Position numbers and translations under genes: made by a program. From NCBI GenBank assembly GCA_948433815.1, contig CAOJDZ010000021.1:1-8500 (forward strand): a stretch of 8,500 bases of DNA. Reading direction: 5' to 3'. This stretch comes from an uncultured Clostridia bacterium. GTDB taxonomy: Bacteria; Bacillota_I; Bacilli_A; RF39; UBA660. Shown piece by piece: positions 1 to 6,710 of the stretch (its first letter is position 1; every line of letters starts with the position of its first letter). The notes beneath the pieces are model-generated. The model saw nothing but the letters and a program-made list of their open reading frames with translations. It did no database searches and was not told the origin of the DNA.

Positions 1-2
1 AA

Positions 3-1502
3 GAAGTCGTATTAAATAGATCTAAATTTGAATTAGAACATGCTTTATCAAGAATTCACATAGTCGAAGGATTCATAAAAGCCTTAGATATATTAGATGA
101 AGTAATAAAAACAATACGCGCTAGTAAAAATAAAGGTGATGCAATCGCAAACTTAGTTAAAGAATACACTTTCACAGAAGAACAAGCAACAGCTATTGTA
201 ATGATGCAATTATACAAATTAACTAATACAGACGTAACTGATTTACAAAATGAATTTGAAGAACTAACTAAGAAAATCAACTATTTAAAGACTGTCATAA
301 ATGATGAAGAAGTTTTGAAAGGTGTAATAAAAGATGAACTTAAAAATATTAAAAAAGAATACGCTACACCTAGAAGAACTATTATAAGAGATGAAATCAC
401 AGAAATAAAAATAGATGAATTAAGTATGATTCCTAAAGAAGACTTTATAGTAAGCGTATCTGCGTGCGGTTATATAAAGAAAATAAGTATAAAAAGTTAT
501 AACTCTAGCAAAGACACTGAATTCGGTCTAAAAGAAGGAGACTATACTATAGGCTTATATAAAATTAATAACATAGACACTATAATACTTATAACAAATC
601 TAGGTAACTATTTATATCTTCCAGTTAGAGATTTAACTGAAGTAAAATATAAAGAAATAGGTAAACATGTAAGTTCTTATATAACAATAAAAGAAGGAGA
701 ACAAATAATAAGTTCATTTGGAATAAAATCTTTTGATACAAGAACAATCACTTTATTTAGTAAAAATGGAATGGTCAAAAGAACAGAACTTAAAAATCTA
801 CCAGTTACAAGATATTCTAAACCTATGGTAATATTTAAATTAAAAGACGAAGATGAATTAGTAAGTGCTAGCATTAATGATGGAGACGTATACATAATCA
901 CTAAAAACGGATTTGCACTTAAATTTGACAAAGAAGAAATACCAGTAGTAGGCCTAAAAACAAGTGGAGTTAAAGGAATTAAATTAGTAAATGACGAAGT
1001 AACAAATGGATTCATTACTAATAGTTCTCATGAATATATAACAATATTCACTGACAAAAACACAGCGAAAAGAATTAAACTAGATGAAATAGAATTCAGT
1101 AAGCGTAGTCTAAAAGGTGATAACATTCTAAAAAGTCCTAAAACTAAAAGTTATGGAATAATTAAAACATACGCAGGAAGTAGAGAAACAAGTTATGGAA
1201 TAATACAAGACGAAACAAAAATGTTAAAGTCTAGTGAAATCAATATAATGGAAAAACCTAGTGTAGGAAGTGTAATTGATAAAGAAAAAATAGAAAATGT
1301 ATTTAAAGAAGCTAGATTAAAAGTTATTGATGACAAAAACATAGATGAGCCACAAATTAAAAATGATAACAATAACAATGAAAAAGAAATAACAGACAAT
1401 AATGAATCTACAACTAGAGAAGTAAAAGAAGAAAAAAAAGAAACAGAAGAAGTATTTGAAACCATGACAATGAGTGATTTCTTTGATGAATTTAAAATAT
1501 AA
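3..1502 (+). CDS. parC: DNA topoisomerase IV subunit A (ParC), 3' part
   Basis: This is the C-terminal part of the A subunit of topoisomerase IV, the ParC2ParE2 type II enzyme that decatenates daughter chromosomes and relaxes supercoils. The reading frame is open from the left edge and gives 499 residues; the N-terminal winged helix and catalytic tyrosine lie outside the window. The end of the breakage-reunion domain is clear: RIHIVEGFIKALDILDEVI (from about nt 51), an RASK motif, then QLYKLTNTD (nt 207-233) and TPRRT (nt 366-380). The QLYxLTNTD and TPRRT signatures favour ParC over GyrA. From about nt 440 to 1320 runs the DNA-wrapping beta-pinwheel with repeated blades such as SACGYIKKI, TNLGNYLYLP, SKNGMVKR and TKNGFALKF. 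No canonical GyrA box is visible, as expected for ParC. The last 55-60 residues form an acidic Asn/Glu-rich tail ending in SDFFDEFKI. ParE is presumably upstream, outside the window. The ATG at 201 is internal, not the true start. Confidence 0.93.
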   Translation, partial: EVVLNRSKFELEHALSRIHIVEGFIKALDILDEVIKTIRASKNKGDAIANLVKEYTFTEEQATAIVMMQLYKLTNTDVTDLQNEFEELTKKINYLKTVINDEEVLKGVIKDELKNIKKEYATPRRTIIRDEITEIKIDELSMIPKEDFIVSVSACGYIKKISIKSYNSSKDTEFGLKEGDYTIGLYKINNIDTIILITNLGNYLYLPVRDLTEVKYKEIGKHVSSYITIKEGEQIISSFGIKSFDTRTITLFSKNGMVKRTELKNLPVTRYSKPMVIFKLKDEDELVSASINDGDVYIITKNGFALKFDKEEIPVVGLKTSGVKGIKLVNDEVTNGFITNSSHEYITIFTDKNTAKRIKLDEIEFSKRSLKGDNILKSPKTKSYGIIKTYAGSRETSYGIIQDETKMLKSSEINIMEKPSVGSVIDKEKIENVFKEARLKVIDDKNIDEPQIKNDNNNNEKEITDNNESTTREVKEEKKETEEVFETMTMSDFFDEFKI

Positions 1503-1591
1503 TAAAAATGATTGGGATTTCAAGAAAATTAAAACAGAAGCAAACATACACTGATTTAAAAATTGAAAAATATAAAAAAGAAGAGAAATAA

Positions 1592-1621
1592 TTGACTTAT
1601 CTAGTCATTATATGGTACTAT
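1592..1621 (+). promoter_or_regulatory. Promoter of the ToxI-like antitoxin RNA
   Basis: A sigma-A type promoter: -35 TTGACT (1592-1597), 18-nt spacer, -10 TACTAT (1616-1621), with a TGn extended -10 at 1613-1615. The predicted start is near 1627-1628, exactly at the base of a hairpin and 27 nt before the first 36-nt repeat. A short inverted repeat, TGACT/AGTCA (1593-1597 and 1603-1607), overlaps the -35 and could be an operator, though five base pairs may be chance. Prediction by eye only. Confidence 0.6.
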
Positions 1622-1626
1622 TAAAC

Positions 1627-1644
1627 TACATAAGAAATTATGTA
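1627..1644 (+). other. 5' hairpin of the antitoxin RNA, GAAA tetraloop
   Basis: TACATAA (1627-1633) and TTATGTA (1638-1644) form a perfect 7-bp stem closed by GAAA, a GNRA-type tetraloop. It sits at the predicted transcription start, so it may cap and protect the 5' end of the antitoxin RNA. As DNA it could instead be an operator. Role inferred. Confidence 0.5.
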
Positions 1645-1648
1645 AAAG

Positions 1649-1727
1649 AAAAAGTTGAGCGATTCCGGCTGTGACAGGAAATCAAAAAAGTTGAGCGATT
1701 CCGGCTGTGACAGGAAATCAAAAAAGT
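1649..1727 (+). repeat. Two tandem 36-bp repeats of the antitoxin RNA
   Basis: The unit begins TTGAGCGATTCCGGCTGTGA and ends GACAGGAAATCAAAAAAG. Copy 1 is 1655-1690 and copy 2 is 1691-1726, identical and directly abutting. The identity extends into an A-rich stretch before copy 1 (from 1649) and one base beyond copy 2, so the period-36 stretch covers about 2.2 units. G+C is 16 of 36, well above the surroundings. The period equals that of the classical Pectobacterium ToxI. There is no spacer between copies, which excludes an ordinary CRISPR array. Confidence 0.95.
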
Positions 1728-1755
1728 AACTAGAGATTTAATCTCTAGTTTTTTT
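1728..1755 (+). terminator. Intrinsic terminator between ToxI RNA and toxN
   Basis: AACTAGAGAT (1728-1737) and ATCTCTAGTT (1741-1750) form a perfect 10-bp stem with a TTA loop, running into seven T residues (1749-1755). It starts one base after the last repeat. In known ToxIN loci a terminator at this place limits read-through, so that antitoxin RNA exceeds toxin mRNA. That role is expected here too. Confidence 0.88.
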
Positions 1756-1757
1756 CT

Positions 1758-1787
1758 TTGACAGGCATTTAACACATAGTTTATAAT
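1758..1787 (+). promoter_or_regulatory. Consensus promoter directly upstream of toxN
   Basis: A perfect -35 TTGACA (1758-1763) and a perfect -10 TATAAT (1782-1787) are separated by 18 nt. The predicted start is near 1794, giving a leader of about 14 nt that is almost entirely the Shine-Dalgarno sequence. The -35 begins three bases after the terminator T-tract. This would transcribe toxN independently of the antitoxin RNA, which is not the standard ToxIN arrangement. Activity is unproven. Confidence 0.6.
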
Positions 1788-1795
1788 ATCTAAAG

Positions 1796-1803
1796 AAAGG
1801 AGG
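1796..1803 (+). promoter_or_regulatory. Strong Shine-Dalgarno sequence of toxN
   Basis: AAAGGAGG is a near-perfect match to the anti-SD of 16S rRNA, 4 nt before ATG 1808. It fixes the toxin start and is clearly stronger than the polC (AGGTG) and polA (AAGGTGAT) sites in this window. Such a strong site on a toxin implies that the antitoxin RNA must be abundant. Confidence 0.8.
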
Positions 1804-1807
1804 AATC

Positions 1808-2308
1808 ATGCAAAAAATAAAACTAGCGATAATAAATGAAAAATATTGTGATTACTTAAGAAAATATGATTACCGTGTACCATATAATCATGATAATAAA
1901 AAATTGAGACCATTTGTGGGTATTTTATTTAGCGTTAATGAACTACTATACTTTGCACCATTATCAAGTCCTAAACCAAAACATTTAAAAATGTACGATA
2001 CAATTGATTTTTTAAGATTAGATAAAGGACGTTTAGGTGCCATTAATTACAATAATATGTTGCCAGTAAAAAACCAAAACATTACACCAATTAATACAGA
2101 AAATAAAAATGATTTAAATTATAGTAATCTATTAAAATCACAAGTATACTGGCTAAATAGAAACTATGATTTAGTAATTACAAGAGCAAAAGCACTATAT
2201 TTTGATTATACAAATAATAATCTTCCAAATAACATCTTATCTAGATGTTGCAATTTTAAACTATTAGAAGAAAAATGTAATAAATATAATAGTGAATTAG
2301 TAAAATAA
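1808..2308 (+). CDS. toxN: Type III toxin ToxN/AbiQ-family endoribonuclease
   Basis: This 166-residue protein is recognised as a ToxN/AbiQ-family toxin, a small basic ribonuclease that cuts cellular and phage mRNA at A-rich sites and also processes its own repeat-RNA antitoxin. Family signatures visible: N-terminal YCDYLRKYDYRVP (13-25), FVGILF (36-41), the central FAPLSSPKPKHLKM (49-62) and KGRLGAINYNNMLPV (73-87). The S-S-P-K stretch (52-55) matches the Ser/Thr-Ser-Pro-Lys active-site segment of ToxN/AbiQ, and the His and Lys just after it fit too. The helical C-terminal half (about 102-165) includes LLKSQVYWLN. Length matches the family (about 165-200). No signal peptide or membrane segment is seen, so it is cytoplasmic. 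The start is set by AAAGGAGG 4 nt upstream. The gene follows the 36-nt repeat RNA and its terminator, completing the module. It appears intact, with no frameshift. ToxIN and the related CptIN subfamily cannot be fully separated by eye. Confidence 0.92.
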   Translation: MQKIKLAIINEKYCDYLRKYDYRVPYNHDNKKLRPFVGILFSVNELLYFAPLSSPKPKHLKMYDTIDFLRLDKGRLGAINYNNMLPVKNQNITPINTENKNDLNYSNLLKSQVYWLNRNYDLVITRAKALYFDYTNNNLPNNILSRCCNFKLLEEKCNKYNSELVK

Positions 2309-2327
2309 TCACTATTGTTTTATTTTT
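2286..2327 (+). terminator. Terminator of toxN overlapping its stop codon
   Basis: AATAGTGA (2288-2295) pairs perfectly with TCACTATT (2309-2316). The stem can extend by a U-G and an A-U pair to 2286/2318 and is followed by TTATTTTT (2320-2327). The toxN stop TAA (2306-2308) lies in the 13-nt loop, so the last codons of the gene form the 5' arm. Confidence 0.75.
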
Positions 2328-2350
2328 CCAAAATAATTTAACGTGTTCGC

Positions 2351-2380
2351 TTGAGGTATTTAATATGAACATGTTATAAT
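2351..2380 (+). promoter_or_regulatory. Promoter of polC
   Basis: -35 TTGAGG (2351-2356), 18-nt spacer, perfect -10 TATAAT (2375-2380) with TGt extended -10 (2372-2374). The predicted start near 2387 leaves a 12-nt leader carrying the weak SD AGGTG (2387-2391). An interrupted inverted repeat, TGTTC (2344-2348) and GAACA (2367-2371), flanks the -35, and AACATGTT (2368-2375) is a palindrome abutting the -10. Either might be an operator. Confidence 0.65.
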
Positions 2381-2398
2381 CAAAATAGGTGTAGTAAT

Positions 2399-5300
2399 AT
2401 GGACAATAAATTAGAAAAATTCTTTAAAAAAATAAATTTAAATGATGAAGATTCGTCTTCTTTTTTAGGTGCAACTCTAAAAAATGTAGTAATCAATAGA
2501 GAAGAAGAAAGTTGGACTTTATACATTGAATTAAAGACAATGATAACTTTAGAAATATATAAAACGATATGTGAGAAATCAAAATCACTTCCATCAGTTA
2601 AAATAGTTTATTTTGTCTTTAAACATGATGATAGTGAATACTTAAAAGACTATTTTTTGCATGCCTTTAAAAACATTCAAGATAAATGTCCAACATTAAA
2701 TAGCATCAAAGAAGAAGACATATTAATAGACGAAAACAATATCAAAATTGAAGTAGCCAATAATGCAGAAATAGAAAAAATAAATTCTATAAAAGAAGAA
2801 ATAAAAGAATTTCTAATTAACATGGGATATTTAAATATTACTATAGAAGCTGAAATAAATAATGAAAAAAGCGAAGAAGCTAAAGAACTTTTAAAACAAA
2901 CAGAAGTAACTCCCGAAACTATAAAAATAGAACAAAAAGAAACAACAGTAATAATTGGAAATGAAATAAAAGCTAAAAAAACTGATCTAAAAAACATAAT
3001 CGCAGAAATGGGAGACGTTTGCGTCGAAGTATTTGTATTTGGAATAGATGTAAAAGTAACAGCATCCGGTTTCACTATAATAACGTATAAAATAAGCGAT
3101 TACACCGACTCCTTACTCGCAAAAATATTTACTAAAGAAGCTAGTGTAGTAGAAAACGTAACAAAAAGAATTAAAGAAGGTTCTTGGTATAAAATAAAAG
3201 GTTACGTAAAACACGATACTTTTGTAGGAGATTTAGTATTAAATATTAGAGATGTAGAAACTTTCGACAGAAACACTACAAAAAGAACTGATGATGCTGA
3301 AGTAAAAAGAGTAGAACTACATTGTCATACAACCATGAGTCAAATGGACGGACTTATAGCACCAAGTAAATTACTTAAAAAAGTCGCTCATTTTGGACAC
3401 AGAGCTATTGGAATAACTGATAAAAACGGAATACAATGTTTCCCTAAAGTATACAAAAGTAAAGGTGATATTAAAGTATTATTTGGTGTCGAATTATTCG
3501 CAGTAAACGATGAAATATTAATAATAAATAAAGATAGTGATTTACCACTTAAAACAAGCGAATACGTTGTATTTGATACAGAAACAACAGGTTTCAACGC
3601 AGCCGCTGGAGACCAAATGATAGAAATTGGTGCCGTTAAAATAAAAGAAGGCGTAATAACTGATAGATTTGACGAATTAATTAATCCAGGCCACCCTTTA
3701 AGAGAAGACACAACCGCTGTTACTAATATAACTGATGAAATGTTAAAAGATAAAGACGACGAAGAAACAGTAACAAGAAGATTCAAGAGTTGGGTAGGAA
3801 ACGCCCCAATGGTCGCACAAAACGCTAGATTTGATATATCATTTATGGAAAGTGCTTATGCAAAATATAATTTAGGAACATTTGATAATGTAGTAATTGA
3901 CACCATGGAAATAAGCAAAGCACAAAATCCAGATGCAGGAAGGCACAATTTAACAGCACTCGTTAAAAGATACAATGTCCCTTGGGATGAAAATGCTCAC
4001 CACCGAGCAGACTACGACTCAGAAGGAACAGCACTTGTTTTTCATAAAATGATAAAAGACTTAGGTGCAAACTTCCAAACAATAAGTGATTTAAAAAATA
4101 TGGTAGATCCTTCTTTAGCATACAAAACAAATAGACCTTATCACATAACTGTATATGCTACAAATAATGTAGGCTTAAAAAATATGTTTAAAATAATAAG
4201 TTACGCTAACACAAAATATTTTTATAGAACACCAAGAACTCCTAAAAGCGTATTATCAAGTTTAAGAGAAGGACTAATTATAGGTTCTGGATGTATAAAT
4301 GGTGAAATATTTGAAACAGCAAAAAGAAGCAATGAAGAAGAATTGATGAATCAAATGAAATTCTATGATTTTATAGAAGTAAACCCACCTAGCATAACTG
4401 ACCATTTAATAGAAAGTGGAGACGTTTCAAGTAAAGCTGACATTTACAATATAATCAATAAAATAGTAGCCTGTGCAGACAAAGTTGGAAAAATGGTAGT
4501 CGCAACAGGAGATGTACACACTTTAGACCCAGAAGACAACATTTATAGAGAAATTCTAATAACCCAAAAACAACCAGGAGGAGGTTTCCACCCTCTATAT
4601 AAACCAAATATAAAAACAATACCAAACGCATACTTTATGACTACTAATGAAATGCTTAGTGAATTTGAATTTTTAGGAGAAGAAAAAGCATACGAAATAG
4701 TAGTAACTAACTCAAATAAAGTCGCAGACATGTTTGAAGATGTCGAAATAGTAAAACCAGGCCTTAACCCGCCGCGTATGGAAAATTCAGTACAAATAAT
4801 AAAAGATACAGTTTATGGAAATGCCACAAAAATTTATGGAGATCCATTACCAGAATTAATCGCAACTAGACTTGATAAAGAATTAACTGGAATAATAAAC
4901 GGTGGATACGATGTTATCTATCTAATCGCTCAACGTTTAGTAGAAGATTCAAATGCACATGGATACATTGTAGGTTCTCGTGGTAGTGTAGGTTCAAGTT
5001 TAGTCGCAACTTTCTGTGGTATAACAGAAGTTAACCCTTTACCTCCTCATTATGTATGTCCAAACTGTAAAAAAAGTATTTTCCAAGATGAAGAAGGAAA
5101 ACCATATAACTTAAAATACGGAAGTGGATTCGATATGCCAGAACGAAATTGCGAATGTGACACTTTAATGAAAAGACAAGGACAAGACATACCATTTGAA
5201 ACATTCCTTGGATTTAATGCAGACAAAACACCAGATATTGACCTTAACCTAGCAAGTGAATACCAATCTCAAAGCCACGACTACACCAAAGTCCTATTCG

Positions 5301-6682
5301 GAGAAAATAACGTATATCGCGCTGGAACAGTTTCAACCATCGCAGAAAAAACAGCATTTGGTTTCGTAAAAATATACGCAGAAGACAAAGGAATTACAAT
5401 GAGACGTCCTGAAATAGAAAGGCTAGCCCAAGGTATAACTGGAGTAAAAAGAACCAGCGGGCAACACCCAGGAGGAATAATTGTTATACCAGACTATAAA
5501 GATGTATTTGATTTTACTCCTTTCCAATATCCAGCAGAAAACACAGAAGCGGCATGGTACACAACACACTTTGAATTCCACGATATTGAAGAAAATGTTC
5601 TTAAACTAGATATTCTAGGACACGATGATCCTACAGTATTAAAATATCTAAGCGACGATGTTCAAATAGATATTAACGATATCCCACTAGACGACAGAGG
5701 CGTGTTAAGTTTATTCAATAGCCCTGAAGCACTAGGTGTTACTCCAGAAGAAATAAATTGCCAAACAGGAACATTGGGAGTACCTGAATTTGGTACAAAC
5801 TTTGTAATAAAAATGCTAGAAGAAATAAGACCTACAAAATTTGCAGATTTAATTAAAATATCTGGATTATCACACGGAACAGACGTTTGGAATGGAAATG
5901 CTAGAGACTTAATTATAAACGGAACTTGCGAATTCGATAAAGTTATTGGATGTCGTGATGATATAATGATTTATTTAATAAAATGTGGAATAGATAACGG
6001 ACAAGCATTCAAAATGAGTGAATTTATACGTAAAGGTAAAACAGCAAAAGAACCAGATAAATGGCTAGAATTTAAAGAAATAATGAAAGAACACAACGTT
6101 CCAGATTGGTATATTCTCTCATGTGAAAAAATAAAATACATGTTCCCTAAAGCCCACGCATCAGCTTATGTCATAAACGGATTTAGAGTAGCGTGGTTTA
6201 AACTATATCACCCAATTAATTACTACAGAGTTTATTTAAGTATAAGAGAATCAGATTTTGACATAGACTCAATGATTAAAGGAGAAAAAGCAATTAAAAC
6301 CGCTATAGAAAACATACAAGCAAAAGGATTTGACAAAAGCAATAAAGAAGAATCAATATTATCATCCCTTTCAATCGCTAATGAAATGATTCATCGAGGT
6401 TTCCATTTTGAAAACATAAGTTTATTAGAAAGTGATGCAACATTCTTTAAAATAAATAAAGATGGAACTGGATTAATCCCACCATTTACAACTCTAGATG
6501 GAATGGGAGATATAGCCGCAAAAAAAATAGTAGAAGAAAGAAACGATAGACCATTTGTAAGCATAGAAGACTTACAGATAAGAGGAAAAGTTTCAGCTGC
6601 TTTAATAGATAAAATGAGAGGTTTAGGTGTACTAGATCAACTCCCAGAAAGTAGCCAATTAAGTTTAGACCTATTTGTATAA
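2399..6682 (+). CDS. polC: DNA polymerase III alpha subunit, PolC type
   Basis: PolC is the replicative DNA polymerase of low-GC Gram-positives, with 3'-5' proofreading built in. It is full length: 1427 residues against about 1437 in Bacillus subtilis. Order of domains: N-terminal domain (about 1-185), OB fold (about 187-300), PHP domain starting VELHCHTTMSQMDG (305-318) and resuming to GDVH (704-707), with a DnaQ-like exonuclease inserted (about 390-560). Exonuclease motifs are complete: DTE (393-395), NARFD (475-479), HHRADYD (534-540). The polymerase core has VGSRGSVGSS (858-867), PDIDLN (945-950) and KLDILGHDD. Asp946, Asp948 and Asp1071 have the same spacing as the catalytic triad of characterised PolC. 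Cys887, 890, 918 and 920 correspond to the zinc site, though the second pair is CxC. A helix-hairpin-helix and the beta-clamp motif QLSLDLF (1420-1426) end the protein. Start at ATG 2399 with AGGTG 7 nt upstream. It has its own promoter after the toxin module. Confidence 0.98.
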   Translation: MDNKLEKFFKKINLNDEDSSSFLGATLKNVVINREEESWTLYIELKTMITLEIYKTICEKSKSLPSVKIVYFVFKHDDSEYLKDYFLHAFKNIQDKCPTLNSIKEEDILIDENNIKIEVANNAEIEKINSIKEEIKEFLINMGYLNITIEAEINNEKSEEAKELLKQTEVTPETIKIEQKETTVIIGNEIKAKKTDLKNIIAEMGDVCVEVFVFGIDVKVTASGFTIITYKISDYTDSLLAKIFTKEASVVENVTKRIKEGSWYKIKGYVKHDTFVGDLVLNIRDVETFDRNTTKRTDDAEVKRVELHCHTTMSQMDGLIAPSKLLKKVAHFGHRAIGITDKNGIQCFPKVYKSKGDIKVLFGVELFAVNDEILIINKDSDLPLKTSEYVVFDTETTGFNAAAGDQMIEIGAVKIKEGVITDRFDELINPGHPLREDTTAVTNITDEMLKDKDDEETVTRRFKSWVGNAPMVAQNARFDISFMESAYAKYNLGTFDNVVIDTMEISKAQNPDAGRHNLTALVKRYNVPWDENAHHRADYDSEGTALVFHKMIKDLGANFQTISDLKNMVDPSLAYKTNRPYHITVYATNNVGLKNMFKIISYANTKYFYRTPRTPKSVLSSLREGLIIGSGCINGEIFETAKRSNEEELMNQMKFYDFIEVNPPSITDHLIESGDVSSKADIYNIINKIVACADKVGKMVVATGDVHTLDPEDNIYREILITQKQPGGGFHPLYKPNIKTIPNAYFMTTNEMLSEFEFLGEEKAYEIVVTNSNKVADMFEDVEIVKPGLNPPRMENSVQIIKDTVYGNATKIYGDPLPELIATRLDKELTGIINGGYDVIYLIAQRLVEDSNAHGYIVGSRGSVGSSLVATFCGITEVNPLPPHYVCPNCKKSIFQDEEGKPYNLKYGSGFDMPERNCECDTLMKRQGQDIPFETFLGFNADKTPDIDLNLASEYQSQSHDYTKVLFGENNVYRAGTVSTIAEKTAFGFVKIYAEDKGITMRRPEIERLAQGITGVKRTSGQHPGGIIVIPDYKDVFDFTPFQYPAENTEAAWYTTHFEFHDIEENVLKLDILGHDDPTVLKYLSDDVQIDINDIPLDDRGVLSLFNSPEALGVTPEEINCQTGTLGVPEFGTNFVIKMLEEIRPTKFADLIKISGLSHGTDVWNGNARDLIINGTCEFDKVIGCRDDIMIYLIKCGIDNGQAFKMSEFIRKGKTAKEPDKWLEFKEIMKEHNVPDWYILSCEKIKYMFPKAHASAYVINGFRVAWFKLYHPINYYRVYLSIRESDFDIDSMIKGEKAIKTAIENIQAKGFDKSNKEESILSSLSIANEMIHRGFHFENISLLESDATFFKINKDGTGLIPPFTTLDGMGDIAAKKIVEERNDRPFVSIEDLQIRGKVSAALIDKMRGLGVLDQLPESSQLSLDLFV

Positions 6683-6704
6683 CAACTAATTAATGTGATA
6701 CAAT
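6675..6704 (+). promoter_or_regulatory. Promoter of the vanZ-like gene (leaderless)
   Basis: A good extended -10, TGaTACAAT (TG 6696-6697, hexamer 6699-6704), lies 7 nt before ATG 6711. A weak -35, TTGTAT (6675-6680), lies 18 nt upstream and overlaps the end of polC. Transcription would begin at or next to the A of the start codon, making a leaderless mRNA. No Shine-Dalgarno sequence is visible, which agrees. Read-through from polC is the alternative, since no terminator separates the genes. Confidence 0.5.
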
Positions 6705-6710
6705 AGCAAT

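Larger units (their letters stand above)
1628..1756 (+). ncRNA. toxI: ToxI-like antitoxin RNA (type III toxin-antitoxin)
   Basis: This is a predicted RNA of about 128 nt, from the promoter start to the end of an intrinsic terminator. It contains a 5' hairpin with a GAAA loop (7-bp stem, 1627-1633 with 1638-1644), an A-rich link, two adjacent 36-nt repeats and the terminator. Just downstream lies a ToxN/AbiQ-type gene, which is the defining layout of type III systems: a repeat RNA, a terminator, then the endoribonuclease. In known ToxIN, ToxN cuts the precursor into single repeat units that fold as pseudoknots and inhibit it in a ring-shaped complex. Here each unit could form a pseudoknot: AGC with GCU (1658-1660 and 1668-1670), and loop UUCC with GGAA (1663-1666 and 1677-1680). 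The likely cut sites are the AAAU or A6 tract between units, by analogy only. RNA boundaries are inferred. Confidence 0.82.

Noticed and set aside
1148..1204. 15-nt direct repeat AAGTTATGGAATAAT at 1148-1162 and 1190-1204 in parC
   Set aside because: It is in frame and encodes SYGII twice, consistent with equivalent strands of the repetitive pinwheel domain. No sign of a mobile or regulatory role.
201..1502. Start of a separate gene at ATG 201
   Set aside because: The frame is open to the left edge and nt 3-200 encode the conserved ParC segment RIHIVEGFIKALDILDEVI, so 201 is an internal Met.
1508..1591. Small ORF of 27 codons after parC (ATG 1508 to TAA 1589-1591)
   Set aside because: It has no Shine-Dalgarno sequence, is Lys-rich as expected from random A-rich DNA, and its stop abuts the antitoxin promoter. 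No independent support for translation.
1649..1727. CRISPR array (36-bp repeats)
   Set aside because: The period of 36 fits many CRISPR repeats, but the two copies abut with no spacer, there are no cas genes, and a ToxN-family gene follows directly. A ToxI RNA explains everything.
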